Source of the DNA: Pedobacter zeae
GTDB taxonomy: Bacteria; Bacteroidota; Bacteroidia; Sphingobacteriales; Sphingobacteriaceae
Direction: 5' to 3'
Assembly (NCBI RefSeq): GCF_014196715.1
Contig: NZ_JACIEF010000003.1
Span: 62,001-126,000 of the forward strand
Length of the DNA: 64,000 nucleotides
Below the pieces are notes generated by a model. The model did no database searches. It saw nothing but the letters and a program-made list of their open reading frames with translations, and was not told the DNA's origin. Position 1 is the stretch's first letter. Each line of letters opens with the position of its first letter. Shown piece after piece: positions 1 to 8,247 of this stretch. Made by a program: the position numbers and the translations under genes.

Positions 1-197
1 CCATTGGAAGTGATGCCTGGTTAGCCAAAGGACAGCAACCTAACGCCGGAAGTATAGTGCTGATACATGGCAACGGAAATGAAGAAATAGGCGTAAAAGA
101 TTTTATCCGGTTGCTAAAAACGAAACAAGCTGACGTAAAGAATAAACAATGGTTGCTTTTCGATTTAAGACAGGGTTTGGAGAAAGAATTTGAATAA
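1..197 (+). CDS. C-terminal fragment of an unidentified protein
   Basis: Reading from base 3 gives 64 codons ending in TAA at 195-197; the gene begins outside the window. The fragment contains a hydrophobic strand-like stretch followed by His-Gly (SIVLIHGNGNEE) and a charged C-terminus. I do not recognise the family. The strand-HG pattern would suit a hydrolase-like fold, but this is not enough to assign one. The downstream 20 kb contains no obvious partner. Confidence 0.6.
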   Translation, partial: IGSDAWLAKGQQPNAGSIVLIHGNGNEEIGVKDFIRLLKTKQADVKNKQWLLFDLRQGLEKEFE

Positions 198-212
198 ATT
201 ATCGCGTTTTTA

Positions 213-315
213 ACCGCAAAGAACATGGAGAATAACGCAGCAAGCGCAAAGCCGGATGCAGATTTGCCAAATGTCCCTGACTTATCTTTGCGAAAAGCTT
301 TGCATTCTTTGCGGT
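213..315. repeat. Decayed inverted repeat with ACCGCAAAGAA ends
   Basis: ACCGCAAAGAA at 213-223 is the exact reverse complement of TTCTTTGCGGT at 305-315. The interior holds further degenerate GCAAAG and CTTTGCG blocks. The element fills most of the space between the left-edge gene and the small secreted protein on the minus strand, and creates a spurious reading frame at 225-473. It looks like a palindromic intergenic repeat rather than a terminator, because there is no T-tract. Confidence 0.5.
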
Positions 316-319
316 ATAG

Positions 320-661
320 CTATTTCTTAACCGGCAATAACTTTATTTCTTTGGCCTTAAAGCGGTTGTTTACAATTTCGCCGGTAACTTCTGCTTTGCT
401 AATGGCATTGCAAAAACCATGTTCGCCGTGTGCATCGCCAAAGTCATCAATACCTTTACCATCTACAAAATAAGATTTTCCGTCTATTTTCACGGCCAGT
501 TCGCAATCTTTACCTTTCATTTTAAACTGACATTCGCCACAGGCAATATCGACCACCTGTTTGCTTACCACTTTTGCGGTTGCAGCTTTTTGAGGACTGG
601 TTTGGGCATTCGCAGCAACTGAAAACACACCCAATAAAAGGGCAAATATTAACTTTTTCAT
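320..661 (-). CDS. Small secreted protein with clustered-cysteine motif (DUF6370-like)
   Basis: The protein has 113 residues. A signal peptide (MKKLIFALLLGVFSVAANAQ) precedes a compact domain with the motif ACGECQFKMKGKDC and a later Cys in HGEHGFCNAI. The four cysteines and nearby histidines suggest metal binding or a disulfide-stabilised fold; this is inference. The sequence resembles a small Bacteroidota family that I recall as DUF6370, of unknown function. The frame stays open upstream to 892, but ATG at 661 is chosen because it starts the signal peptide and lies 15 nt after a TACATTTG box. Confidence 0.75.
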   Translation of the reverse strand: MKKLIFALLLGVFSVAANAQTSPQKAATAKVVSKQVVDIACGECQFKMKGKDCELAVKIDGKSYFVDGKGIDDFGDAHGEHGFCNAISKAEVTGEIVNNRFKAKEIKLLPVKK

Positions 662-676
662 TGTTTTTTGTTTTTT

Positions 677-684
677 CAAATGTA
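677..684 (-). promoter_or_regulatory. Candidate -7 element for the small secreted protein
   Basis: On the minus strand the sequence reads TACATTTG, an exact match to the Bacteroidota -7 consensus TAnnTTTG, 15 nt upstream of the ATG at 661. No convincing TTTG -33 element is seen at the expected 17-21 nt, so support is partial. Confidence 0.4.
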
Positions 685-956
685 AGTTTTCAGGAGCAAA
701 AGAACCACAGCCCGCTGTAAAATAAACCTGATAGAAATGGAAATCCTTTTTGTAACCCGTGCATAGCGAGAGGGAAACAAAAAGATTGGAATGAATAGCA
801 GGACTGAAACCTCCGAAAAGAACCGAACGTAGGTTTTCAAAAAAATAATTGAACGCCCTGCTGGAAGAGTGGAATAAAAAAGGGACATGCAAATCTGCAC
901 ATCCCTCTAATATTATTTGTCTTAAGTTAACTGCTAACTAAAAACCGTAAGCTGAA

Positions 957-2273
957 CTAGTACCTATATGTATCTGCTTTGAAAGGACCTTCAACCGGTA
1001 CGCCGATATAATCAGCCTGGTGTTGATCCAAAACGTCTAACTCTACACCGATTTTTTCCAGGTGTAAACGCGCAACTTTTTCATCTAAATGTTTAGGCAA
1101 AGTATATACTTTGTTTTCATACTTATCCGTATTGGTCCAAAGTTCGATCTGCGCCAAAGTTTGGTTGGTAAAAGAGTTACTCATTACAAAGCTTGGGTGA
1201 CCTGTTGCACAGCCTAAGTTCACCAAACGACCTTCAGCAAGAACGATTACGTCTTTACCATCGATGGTATATTTATCAACCTGAGGTTTAATTTCAACTT
1301 TGGTATCTCCATAAGCACCGTTTAACCAGGCCATATCGATTTCGTTATCAAAGTGGCCAATGTTACAAACGATGGCTTTATCTTTCAATGCCCTGAAATG
1401 CTGTTCGCGAACGATATCACAGTTACCGGTGGTGGTTACCACAATATCGGCTTCTTTAATGGCATTAGCCAGTTTTTTAACTTCATAACCTTCCATAGCT
1501 GCCTGTAAAGCACAGATTGGGTCAATTTCAGTTACAATAACCCGTACACCTTGTGAGCTTAACGATTCTGCAGAACCTTTACCCACATCACCATAACCAC
1601 AAACAACAGCCACTTTACCAGCCATCATTACATCGGTAGCACGACGGATCGCATCAACCAATGACTCACGGCAACCGTATTTGTTATCGAATTTAGATTT
1701 AGTTACTGAATCGTTCACGTTAATTGCAGGTAAGTGCAAGGTCCCGTTTTTCATTCTTTCGTATAAACGGTGAACACCGGTAGTGGTTTCTTCTGATAAA
1801 CCTTTAATTCCTGCAATCAGTTCAGGATATTTATCGAAAACCATATTGGTTAAATCGCCACCATCATCCAAAATCATGTTTAATGGCTGTTGCTCCGGAC
1901 CAAAGTGTAAAGTTTGTTCAATACACCAGTCGAACTCCTGCTCGTTTAAGCCTTTCCACGCATAAACCTGGATACCGGCAGCAGCAATTGCGGCAGCAGC
2001 ATGGTCTTGTGTAGAGAAAATATTGCAAGATGACCAGGTAACTTCAGCACCCAGGGCCACCAATGTTTCGATTAATACAGCCGTTTGGATGGTCATGTGC
2101 AGGCAGCCTGCAATACGCGCACCTTTTAACGGTTGTGTCGGACCGAATTCTTTACGTAAACTCATTAAACCTGGCATCTCTGCTTCGGCTAATTCGATTT
2201 CTTTACGGCCCCATTCTGCCAGTGAAATGTCCTTAACTTTGTAAGGAATGTAAGTTGTCTCTACTGATGACAT
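957..2273 (-). CDS. ahcY: Adenosylhomocysteinase (S-adenosylhomocysteine hydrolase)
   Basis: The cytoplasmic enzyme hydrolyses S-adenosylhomocysteine to adenosine and homocysteine, removing the product inhibitor of methyltransferases in the activated methyl cycle. The 438 residues match the family's usual length. Visible features are the substrate-binding segment [10 protein letters not shown] near residue 60, [16 protein letters not shown] near residue 82, the NAD-binding loop GYGDVGKGS near residue 226, [10 protein letters not shown], and the conserved C-terminal KADTYRY. The frame extends ten codons upstream to 2303, but MSSVETTY at 2273 fits the family N-terminus. It appears to be monocistronic, with a promoter about 110 nt upstream. 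Confidence 0.97.
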   Translation of the reverse strand: MSSVETTYIPYKVKDISLAEWGRKEIELAEAEMPGLMSLRKEFGPTQPLKGARIAGCLHMTIQTAVLIETLVALGAEVTWSSCNIFSTQDHAAAAIAAAGIQVYAWKGLNEQEFDWCIEQTLHFGPEQQPLNMILDDGGDLTNMVFDKYPELIAGIKGLSEETTTGVHRLYERMKNGTLHLPAINVNDSVTKSKFDNKYGCRESLVDAIRRATDVMMAGKVAVVCGYGDVGKGSAESLSSQGVRVIVTEIDPICALQAAMEGYEVKKLANAIKEADIVVTTTGNCDIVREQHFRALKDKAIVCNIGHFDNEIDMAWLNGAYGDTKVEIKPQVDKYTIDGKDVIVLAEGRLVNLGCATGHPSFVMSNSFTNQTLAQIELWTNTDKYENKVYTLPKHLDEKVARLHLEKIGVELDVLDQHQADYIGVPVEGPFKADTYRY

Positions 2274-2383
2274 AGTATTTGTTTTTAAATGTTTTTGAAT
2301 CAAATAATTAGAAAGATGTCTGTTTTTACACTCCTATTATTTTATTATTTGCATACTTTTCTAAAACCGTTGTTTTCGAGCCT

Positions 2384-2415
2384 CAAAATTACGCAATAGT
2401 TTAGCCAATATCAAA
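2384..2415 (-). promoter_or_regulatory. Promoter of ahcY
   Basis: On the minus strand TTTG (2412-2415) is followed after exactly 20 nt by TAATTTTG (2384-2391), matching the Bacteroidota consensus TTTG-N(17-23)-TAnnTTTG. Transcription would start near 2379 and leave a leader of about 105 nt before ahcY. The leader is AT-rich and I see no recognisable riboswitch in it. Confidence 0.6.
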
Positions 2416-2584
2416 GTCTTAAAAGCTAATCGTTTTAAGGCTATGGATTATAACTTTAGAATGGCAATTGGAATTACCATTGATGATCCCACTTTCCTCA
2501 CACAAGCCAATTAATAAGATCACTTTGATTAAAGAATAACTTTCCATCGACAACATTTTTATTTTTCAAAAATACCAAGAGTTA

Positions 2585-2615
2585 TTTGCAAGCATTCCCA
2601 AATTGTGTATTTTAG
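2585..2615 (+). promoter_or_regulatory. Candidate promoter of the 2637 lipoprotein gene
   Basis: TTTG at 2585-2588 is followed after 19 nt by TATTTTAG at 2608-2615, one mismatch from TAnnTTTG. The start codon at 2637 lies 22 nt after the box. Confidence 0.45.
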
Positions 2616-2636
2616 GAATCACCTAAATTCTTAATT

Positions 2637-3305
2637 ATGATTAAAAAACACAAGTTATCGTTTTTAGCTACGATTCTATGTCTCTCAACCATCATCTATT
2701 CCTGTAAAAAAAATGAAACAACACAGGAAAGTTTGGACAATTCAAAAAACAAACTAGAAATTATCAAACCAGATAATTTGGCTTTAGCAAATAACGATCC
2801 AGGAACCGAAATTGGTTGTTATATAAAACTAACTGATGATCTTAGTGCTGGATCTACAACCGCTGGTAAAGACTACAATAAATGTGTAAAAAACCTTCAA
2901 CCACCAAAAGACTTCAAGGACCCTGTTGTATCAAGCCCCGCCACAGATGTTGTAGATGATTATATGTTAATAAGGGAAGTAAGCGAATTGGCAACTTTAG
3001 CAGGAATAAATCCAAATGATCCGCTAGCTTCAAAGGTAAATCAAATGAGTAGCTTCTACGCCCCGTCAATCAACTTATATAATATTTATTATGATACCTC
3101 GCTTACATCGGAAGATAATTTAACGCGTTTACTTTGGCATGCAAGAGAAAACGGACTGGATTCAACTTACTATACATTAGGCGGTGGCACGCTATATCCA
3201 ACTTCAAATTCGTACTTTTTGAAAGCATTATTATATGCACGACAACAGACCGGCCCTACATTCACTATATCATCCTGGATAGAGGGAGGATTATCAGGCT
3301 TATAA
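2637..3305 (+). CDS. Putative lipoprotein of unknown function
   Basis: The protein has 222 residues. The N-terminus is a lipoprotein signal: a basic start (MIKKHK), a hydrophobic core and a lipobox-like IIYSC with Cys23, followed by KKNE. The mature part is acidic and soluble, with no repeats or transmembrane segments. Near residues 140-175 it has a Tyr/Asn-rich stretch and then a short helix-like stretch (LLWHARENG). I recognise no family. It is a single gene with its own promoter and terminator, and is probably anchored in a cell-envelope membrane. Confidence 0.75.
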   Translation: MIKKHKLSFLATILCLSTIIYSCKKNETTQESLDNSKNKLEIIKPDNLALANNDPGTEIGCYIKLTDDLSAGSTTAGKDYNKCVKNLQPPKDFKDPVVSSPATDVVDDYMLIREVSELATLAGINPNDPLASKVNQMSSFYAPSINLYNIYYDTSLTSEDNLTRLLWHARENGLDSTYYTLGGGTLYPTSNSYFLKALLYARQQTGPTFTISSWIEGGLSGL

Positions 3306-3310
3306 ATTAT

Positions 3311-3339
3311 AGCCATTCAAAAGGATGGCTTTTTATTTT
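3311..3339 (+). terminator. Intrinsic terminator of the lipoprotein gene
   Basis: AGCCATTC (3311-3318) pairs with GGATGGCT (3323-3330) across an AAAA loop, with one G-U pair, followed by TTTTATTTT. It starts 6 nt after the lipoprotein stop codon. Confidence 0.75.
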
Positions 3340-3633
3340 CCTAATTTACGGATGGTTTTAGCTGCCCTCGCGCGATCAAAATTTAACTAGCCCGCAATCA
3401 TTAAATTTTAAGCTGCTGTCAGAGATTCTATATACTTGTCTATGGGGGGGCGGCAATAGTATCCACCTATCTTCGCCCGATAGCTTTTTGCTGAGATATG
3501 GTTACCCAAAGTCAAGTTTGATATGGCCCGATACACATTAAAATCCTGACTTCTTTTAAAGCCCAAAAAACCAAAATAAAACTTTGATATCCAGCTAATT
3601 ATTTCTTAAATTGTTATAACCAAATCAATAATT
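3340..3633. other. Intergenic stretch before the CBS gene
   Basis: No gene is seen here. The only distinctive item is a run of seven G at about 3444-3450, unusual in this AT-rich region. The last 100 nt presumably contain the promoter of the CBS gene, but no good TAnnTTTG match with a -33 partner was found. Confidence 0.35.
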
Positions 3634-4062
3634 ATGAAAAGCGTAAAACATTTACTGGACACCAAACAGGCCATTATAATTTCGGTACCTGAAAATATTT
3701 CTGTTTTGGATGCCTTAAAAGTAATGACAGAGAAAAACATCAGCGCGGTATTGGTGATGGAAAACGAACAACTTCGGGGTATTTTCACCGAACGCGATTA
3801 CGCCCGCAAAATCATCCTTCAGGGAAAATCATCAAAAGACACCCTGATCCAAGAAGCCATGACGGCGAACCCCATTACCATCAAGTTTAGCGACAGTATT
3901 GATCATTGTATGGAACTGATGACGGATAAACACATCCGCCATTTACCGGTTGTAGAAAACGGTGAAGTAAAAGGGATGGTCTCCATCGGTGATGTGGTAA
4001 AATTTATTATTGCCGATCAAAAACAGACCATTTCGCAATTGGAAAGCTATATTAGCGGGTAA
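3634..4062 (+). CDS. Tandem CBS-domain protein
   Basis: The 142-residue protein consists of two CBS motifs, about residues 8-65 and 72-135, forming a single Bateman module with no attached enzymatic or transport domain. Typical CBS signatures are visible: ISVLDALKVM, LRGIFTERDYARK, then MTANPITIKFSDSIDHCMELM and HLPVVENGEVKGMVSIGDVV. Such stand-alone modules bind adenosine nucleotides and act as energy or ligand sensors for partner proteins; the partner is not evident here. It is a single gene, and no operon structure is visible. Confidence 0.88.
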   Translation: MKSVKHLLDTKQAIIISVPENISVLDALKVMTEKNISAVLVMENEQLRGIFTERDYARKIILQGKSSKDTLIQEAMTANPITIKFSDSIDHCMELMTDKHIRHLPVVENGEVKGMVSIGDVVKFIIADQKQTISQLESYISG

Positions 4063-4117
4063 TGGATGCTCCAATTTACACCTGTATTGAATTAGCGATT
4101 TAAAAACTAATCAAATA

Positions 4118-4143
4118 GATTTCTCCACTACGGTCGAAATGAC
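4118..4143. repeat. GTCAT-family intergenic repeat (degenerate copy)
   Basis: Reads as a TTTCTCCACT..GGTCGAAATGAC block, the reverse complement of the GTCATTTCGA...GGAGA elements found elsewhere in the window (for example 37493 and 47270). Confidence 0.4.
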
Positions 4144-4239
4144 AAATTATCATACTCGAATTAGCTGGATAGAAATCAGTGTAATCATTCTGTTAGTGGA
4201 ATCTACCATGAAGCGAAAAGCAAGAAATTAAACCGCAGG

Positions 4240-5688
4240 TTACTTCCAGCGCCACTCTCCCGCTATCGTTAACGGCTCTTTTAAATTCTGCGACTCCAAA
4301 AAGGCCCTTAATTCTTCCTCACCCTGAACACCTACAGGGATTTTTGGTGTATTGGCCAGTGCATAAGTTAACATGGTGCTGTAACGCACCGTATTTTTAA
4401 GTCCCTGTTCATCAACCAATTTAAAGCTATCGCCATCGGAATGGTAAAATGGACCCGAGTTATTGGGCAATTTGCCACCGAAACCACCACCCGTAGGAAT
4501 GCCTTCTAACATAAACGGCTGATGATCGCTATGCAAACCCGCACCGGCATTAAACAGGTTTTTGAACCCGGTATCAATTTTTACAATATCCGCTCCCCAG
4601 GCCGTAAACAGATCTTTCATTTCAGTCCGTGAAGTAGAAAACCCCTTGGGATCGTTCGTCATATCGTAGTTTAGCATAAACTTTACCTGAGCCAAAGTCC
4701 CGTCCTTTTTTGTTCGCTCTACATAAGCTTTAGAGCCCAGTAAACCCTGCTCCTCGCCCATAAACAATACAAACTCTACTGTACGTTTGGTTTTTAAATT
4801 TAGTTTTTTAAATGTCCGTGCCATATCCATAACGGCAAAAGAGCCAATTCCATTATCGATGGCGCCGGTTGCCAAATCCCAGCTATCCAAATGCCCGCCA
4901 ACTACAATTTTATCTTTGGGTAGCTCGGTTCCTTTAAAAGTAGCCACCACATTACGGGCTTTGATCAAACCTGAAAAATTCGTCATGGCGATATGTGCAA
5001 TCTGTGACTGTGATTTAATTTTTTCTTTTAAGGCCATTCCATCTTCCAAACCGATGCAAACGGCAGGTATCGGGATCAGTTTACCTGTTACCGAAGCAGT
5101 TCCGGTAAGTAACACGCCGTTCTTTACCGTGTTAATAATAATCACACCGGTTGCGCCATATTTGGTGGCAATAGCAGTTTTCTCCGAGCGGTGTAACGAT
5201 TTGGTACCCGCAGGAGAGCCGGGCAACACCCCCAGGTAAATCAAGGCAATTTTACCTTTAAATTTTTCCGGACTCCCCTGGTAATCTGCTTCCAGCCCGT
5301 TACCGGCATCTACAATTTCACTGGTGATATCTGCCTTTACCGGCGAATGTGCAAGCGTAACAGCTTTCATTTTAGTTAAACTGTTTTTATCCTTACCAAT
5401 TTCTACACTGATGGTTTTTCTGGCCCAGCTTTCTACTTCAAAAGGTTGAAATCTCACCGCGCAGCCATAAGATTTTAATAAATCGAAAGCATACTGTTCA
5501 GCTTTTGCGCCATTCGCAGAGCCTGTTAAACGGTGACCGATGGTTTCAGTTTCATACTTAAGGGTTTGATACGCTTTTGAATTTTGTTGTACATCAGCAT
5601 TGATCTTGGCAAAAACATCATCAAATTTATCCTGTGCGCTGGCCAACAAAGTGGTACAAAGAAGGGCTGTAGAGAAAAGGTATTTCAT
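4240..5688 (-). CDS. Secreted M28 family metallopeptidase (carboxypeptidase Q-like)
   Basis: The 482-residue protein has a signal peptide (MKYLFSTALLCTTLLASAQ), so it is exported. A PA-like insert lies around residues 130-245, followed by the M28 zinc site: GGHLDSWD, AIDNGIG, then GEEQGLLGS with the catalytic Glu, and HSDHQPF near the C-terminus. The length and order match plasma-glutamate-carboxypeptidase-like dizinc exopeptidases. It probably cleaves dipeptides or N-terminal amino acids in the periplasm. The reading frame is open 58 codons further upstream, but that part overlaps a decayed repeat and lacks a signal sequence, so ATG at 5688 is chosen. Confidence 0.9.
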   Translation of the reverse strand: MKYLFSTALLCTTLLASAQDKFDDVFAKINADVQQNSKAYQTLKYETETIGHRLTGSANGAKAEQYAFDLLKSYGCAVRFQPFEVESWARKTISVEIGKDKNSLTKMKAVTLAHSPVKADITSEIVDAGNGLEADYQGSPEKFKGKIALIYLGVLPGSPAGTKSLHRSEKTAIATKYGATGVIIINTVKNGVLLTGTASVTGKLIPIPAVCIGLEDGMALKEKIKSQSQIAHIAMTNFSGLIKARNVVATFKGTELPKDKIVVGGHLDSWDLATGAIDNGIGSFAVMDMARTFKKLNLKTKRTVEFVLFMGEEQGLLGSKAYVERTKKDGTLAQVKFMLNYDMTNDPKGFSTSRTEMKDLFTAWGADIVKIDTGFKNLFNAGAGLHSDHQPFMLEGIPTGGGFGGKLPNNSGPFYHSDGDSFKLVDEQGLKNTVRYSTMLTYALANTPKIPVGVQGEEELRAFLESQNLKEPLTIAGEWRWK

Positions 5689-5930
5689 TACGTTCAGTTT
5701 AGCTGCTGAAAGTACAAATTTTTGATAGAGATTGCCAGCTGTAACGTTTATTTTGCTTTCTGGCTGAACATTACTTATCCCACTAACCCTGAATAGGCTA
5801 TTATGCCAGGGCACCAACATCTGTTTCATCGCTGCAGATGCGTCGTACCTTAGCATGACCAAAAACTTACGGATTCTAAGGCGGCGTAGATGATTAAAAT
5901 AATTTTAAAGGCAAATATTTAATGACAGCC

Positions 5931-6986
5931 TTAAGGTTCCAGGCGCACTTTTTTCTTCGGGAAAACCAAAGAAGCCACAATACTGATCACCAAAATACTC
6001 AAAATCACGATCAGCGAATGCTCGGTAGTGAAACCCCATTTTTCCAGGTAGGTATGTCCTAACATTTTTATACCGATAAAAGCCAGTAAAAAAGCTAAAC
6101 CTGTTTTTAGATAATGGAATTTATGAATAATATTTACCAGCAAAAAGAACATAGACCGTAAGCCCATGATGGCAAAAATATTAGAGAAAAATACAATGTA
6201 AGGATCTTTGGTTACTGCAAAAATAGCGGGAATAGAATCTACAGCAAATAACAGATCGGTAAATTCTACAATCAACAATACCAAAAATAGTGGGGTAACC
6301 ATTCTTTTATGGTTTATTTTAACGAAAAAGTTTTTACCCTCATATTTCGGATGGATTGCGAATACTTTAGAAGCCCATTTCACTACAGGATGATTTTCCG
6401 GATCAATTTTGTCGTCCTCTGCTTTGCTCAGAAGCATCTTTATGCCCGTAAAAACCAGGAAAACGCCAAAAACATAAAGTATCCATGCAAATTTGGTAAT
6501 TAAAGCCGCACCCACAAAAATGAAGATGAAACGCATCAAGATGGCGCCCAATATGCCCCAGAACAATACCCTGTGGTAATACTTCTCTTCCACAGCAAAG
6601 GCAGAGAAAATCAGAACGATTACAAAAATATTATCAACAGAAAGAGCATATTCAATTACGTAGCCCGTTAAAAATTCCAATCCAAGGTTTTGCCTGTAAA
6701 CCGCTAAACTCCCTTCAAAATCATTCGGGATAAGCTTAATATGGTGCTGGTGTTTGGTTACGATTTCCTGTAGATGGGCAAAATCCCTGATTCCGTGGAG
6801 CTGATGCCCCTCTGTTAACAGGATAAAATAAAAACCGATGGCCAGCGCCACCATAACCAAACTCATTACCCCTGCCTGTTTTAAGCTCACCACATGTTCT
6901 TTCCTGCTAAACAAGCCTAAATCCAAAGCAAGGATCAATGCAATGAAAAGTAAAAAGCCTAAGCTAAAAAGTAATTCGTTACCCAT
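5931..6986 (-). CDS. TerC family integral membrane protein
   Basis: The 351-residue protein has about nine transmembrane segments. It carries the two TerC hallmark repeats with acidic residues in the membrane: EYALSVDNIFVIVLIF near residue 111 and EFTDLLFAVDSIPAIF near residue 225. TerC/Alx family members are linked to metal-ion (manganese) export and tellurite resistance; the substrate here is not determined. The ATG overlaps the stop codon of the upstream prenyl synthase by one base (TAATG), so the two genes are co-transcribed and translationally coupled. Confidence 0.92.
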   Translation of the reverse strand: MGNELLFSLGFLLFIALILALDLGLFSRKEHVVSLKQAGVMSLVMVALAIGFYFILLTEGHQLHGIRDFAHLQEIVTKHQHHIKLIPNDFEGSLAVYRQNLGLEFLTGYVIEYALSVDNIFVIVLIFSAFAVEEKYYHRVLFWGILGAILMRFIFIFVGAALITKFAWILYVFGVFLVFTGIKMLLSKAEDDKIDPENHPVVKWASKVFAIHPKYEGKNFFVKINHKRMVTPLFLVLLIVEFTDLLFAVDSIPAIFAVTKDPYIVFFSNIFAIMGLRSMFFLLVNIIHKFHYLKTGLAFLLAFIGIKMLGHTYLEKWGFTTEHSLIVILSILVISIVASLVFPKKKVRLEP

Positions 6987-7957
6987 TATTTTTTACGTTC
7001 TGTAGTATAGAGTACAAGCTGCTCCAAACCCGTTCGTGCCTCGCCCGCATCAAAGCTGTGCAGAATAGCAAATGCTTCATTTTGGTACTCCAACATTTTC
7101 TGGTTTGCATAATAAACACCTTCGTGGGCATTTACAAAATCAATGATCTGCTGAATTTTAACCGGATCATCCTGGTGGTTTTTCACCAGGTTGATCATCT
7201 TTTTACGTTCGGCTTTTTCTGCCTTGTTTAAAGCATAAATCAAAGGTAGCGTTACTTTCTTCTCTTTAATATCTATACCTAAGGGTTTACCTACATCATC
7301 TGTTCCAAAATCGAAGGTATCATCTTTAATCTGAAAGGCAATCCCTACTTTTTCGCCAAACAGTCGCATTTTTTCTATTGTAGCATCATCAGCACCTGCC
7401 GAAGCCGCCCCTGCAGCACAACATGAAGCAATTAACGAAGCCGTTTTCTGCCGGATCACCTCAAAATACAGGTCTTCCGAAATATCCATTCTCCGTACCT
7501 TTTCTACCTGCAGCAATTCGCCCTCGCTCATCTGTTTCACCGCTTCCGATACTATCTGTAACAAACGGTGTTCATTATTGTTTACCGAAAGCAATAATCC
7601 TTTAGCCAACAGGTAATCGCCCACCAGAACAGCAATCTTATTTTTCCATAAAGCATTGATAGAGAAAAAGCCACGGCGTTCGTAAGCATTATCTACCACA
7701 TCATCGTGCACCAAGGTAGCCGTATGTAAAAGCTCAACCAAAGCCGCACCACGGTGGGTCGATGCTGTAATTCCGCCACACAGTTTGGCCGCAAAAAATA
7801 CGAACATGGGCCGCATTTGTTTGCCCTTTTGCTTTACAATATAATGGGTAATCCTATCCAGCAACGGTGCGTCGCTATGCATCGATTCCTTAAAGGTTTT
7901 TTCAAACGCTTTAATATCAGCAGCTATAGGTGTTTTTATCTGTTCGATTCCCGGCAT
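6986..7957 (-). CDS. Polyprenyl synthetase (trans-isoprenyl diphosphate synthase)
   Basis: The 323-residue cytosolic enzyme extends an allylic diphosphate with isopentenyl diphosphate to make the long side chain of menaquinone or related isoprenoids. Visible motifs are GKQMRPMF, the first Asp-rich motif in LVHDDVVDNA with RRG after it, and the second in IKDDTFDFG. The frame stays open to 8053, but MPGIEQIKTP at 7957 fits the family N-terminus, and a TAAGTTTG box lies 21 nt upstream. Chain length cannot be decided from sequence alone. It is followed by the terC-like gene in the same operon. Confidence 0.92.
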   Translation of the reverse strand: MPGIEQIKTPIAADIKAFEKTFKESMHSDAPLLDRITHYIVKQKGKQMRPMFVFFAAKLCGGITASTHRGAALVELLHTATLVHDDVVDNAYERRGFFSINALWKNKIAVLVGDYLLAKGLLLSVNNNEHRLLQIVSEAVKQMSEGELLQVEKVRRMDISEDLYFEVIRQKTASLIASCCAAGAASAGADDATIEKMRLFGEKVGIAFQIKDDTFDFGTDDVGKPLGIDIKEKKVTLPLIYALNKAEKAERKKMINLVKNHQDDPVKIQQIIDFVNAHEGVYYANQKMLEYQNEAFAILHSFDAGEARTGLEQLVLYTTERKK

Positions 7958-7978
7958 TAAGTCGAAAAATTTTGATTG

Positions 7979-7986
7979 CAAACTTA
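7979..7986 (-). promoter_or_regulatory. Candidate -7 element of the prenyl synthase/terC operon
   Basis: On the minus strand TAAGTTTG matches TAnnTTTG exactly and lies 21 nt upstream of the ATG at 7957. No clear -33 element is present at the usual distance. Confidence 0.35.
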
Positions 7987-8067
7987 AACTAATTTCCCAT
8001 AAAAAGGTAATCTGCCATCTTATTATTAAGGATTTGAAAAGCAGGGCTAGCATTCTTTACCATCTTT

Positions 8068-8137
8068 GCTCCTGCTATTGCCTATAGTCCTCGCCCTCAT
8101 GCTTCGGGCTGTGGGCTATTTGGCGCTATCAGGTTTA
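8068..8137. repeat. Structured intergenic repeat (CTATA-hairpin-GCTATCAGG type), copy 1
   Basis: The block begins TCCTGCTATTGCCTATAG, continues with a variable self-complementary part (GCCCTCATGC / GGGCTGTGGGC), and ends GGCGCTATCAGGTTTA. It resembles the elements at 40209-40270 and 44014-44072 in having conserved outer parts around a variable stem. Confidence 0.4.
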
Positions 8138-8247
8138 ACATTAAGGGGCAGTGCAGGTAAAAAAGACCCTCAAAGCGATAATTAATTCTTTTAAAAATTA
8201 GCTTTATTTAAATTCAAATTTTACATTTAAACCAATTATTTAATGGC

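Larger units (their letters stand above)
2274..2636. other. Divergent intergenic region between ahcY and a lipoprotein gene
   Basis: This 363-nt AT-rich stretch separates two divergent genes. It holds the ahcY promoter at 2384-2415 and a candidate promoter for the lipoprotein gene at 2585-2615. No further gene, hairpin or repeat is seen in the middle part. Confidence 0.5.

Noticed and set aside
225..473. 82-codon plus-strand frame
   Set aside because: It starts inside the ACCGCAAAGAA repeat and runs antisense into the small secreted protein gene; no protein-like character.
662..892. 77-codon N-terminal extension of the small secreted protein
   Set aside because: The signal peptide begins at 661; upstream residues look like translated leader and a TACATTTG box lies within it.
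2274..2383. S-adenosylhomocysteine riboswitch in the ahcY leader
   Set aside because: The leader is AT-rich without the conserved GC-rich pairing expected; nothing beyond the promoter is supported.
3444..3450. Run of seven G as a phase-variable tract
   Set aside because: It is not inside a gene or next to a promoter box, so no switching effect can be argued.
5689..5862. 58-codon extension of the M28 peptidase
   Set aside because: The stretch overlaps a degenerate repeat and would bury the signal peptide at residue 59.
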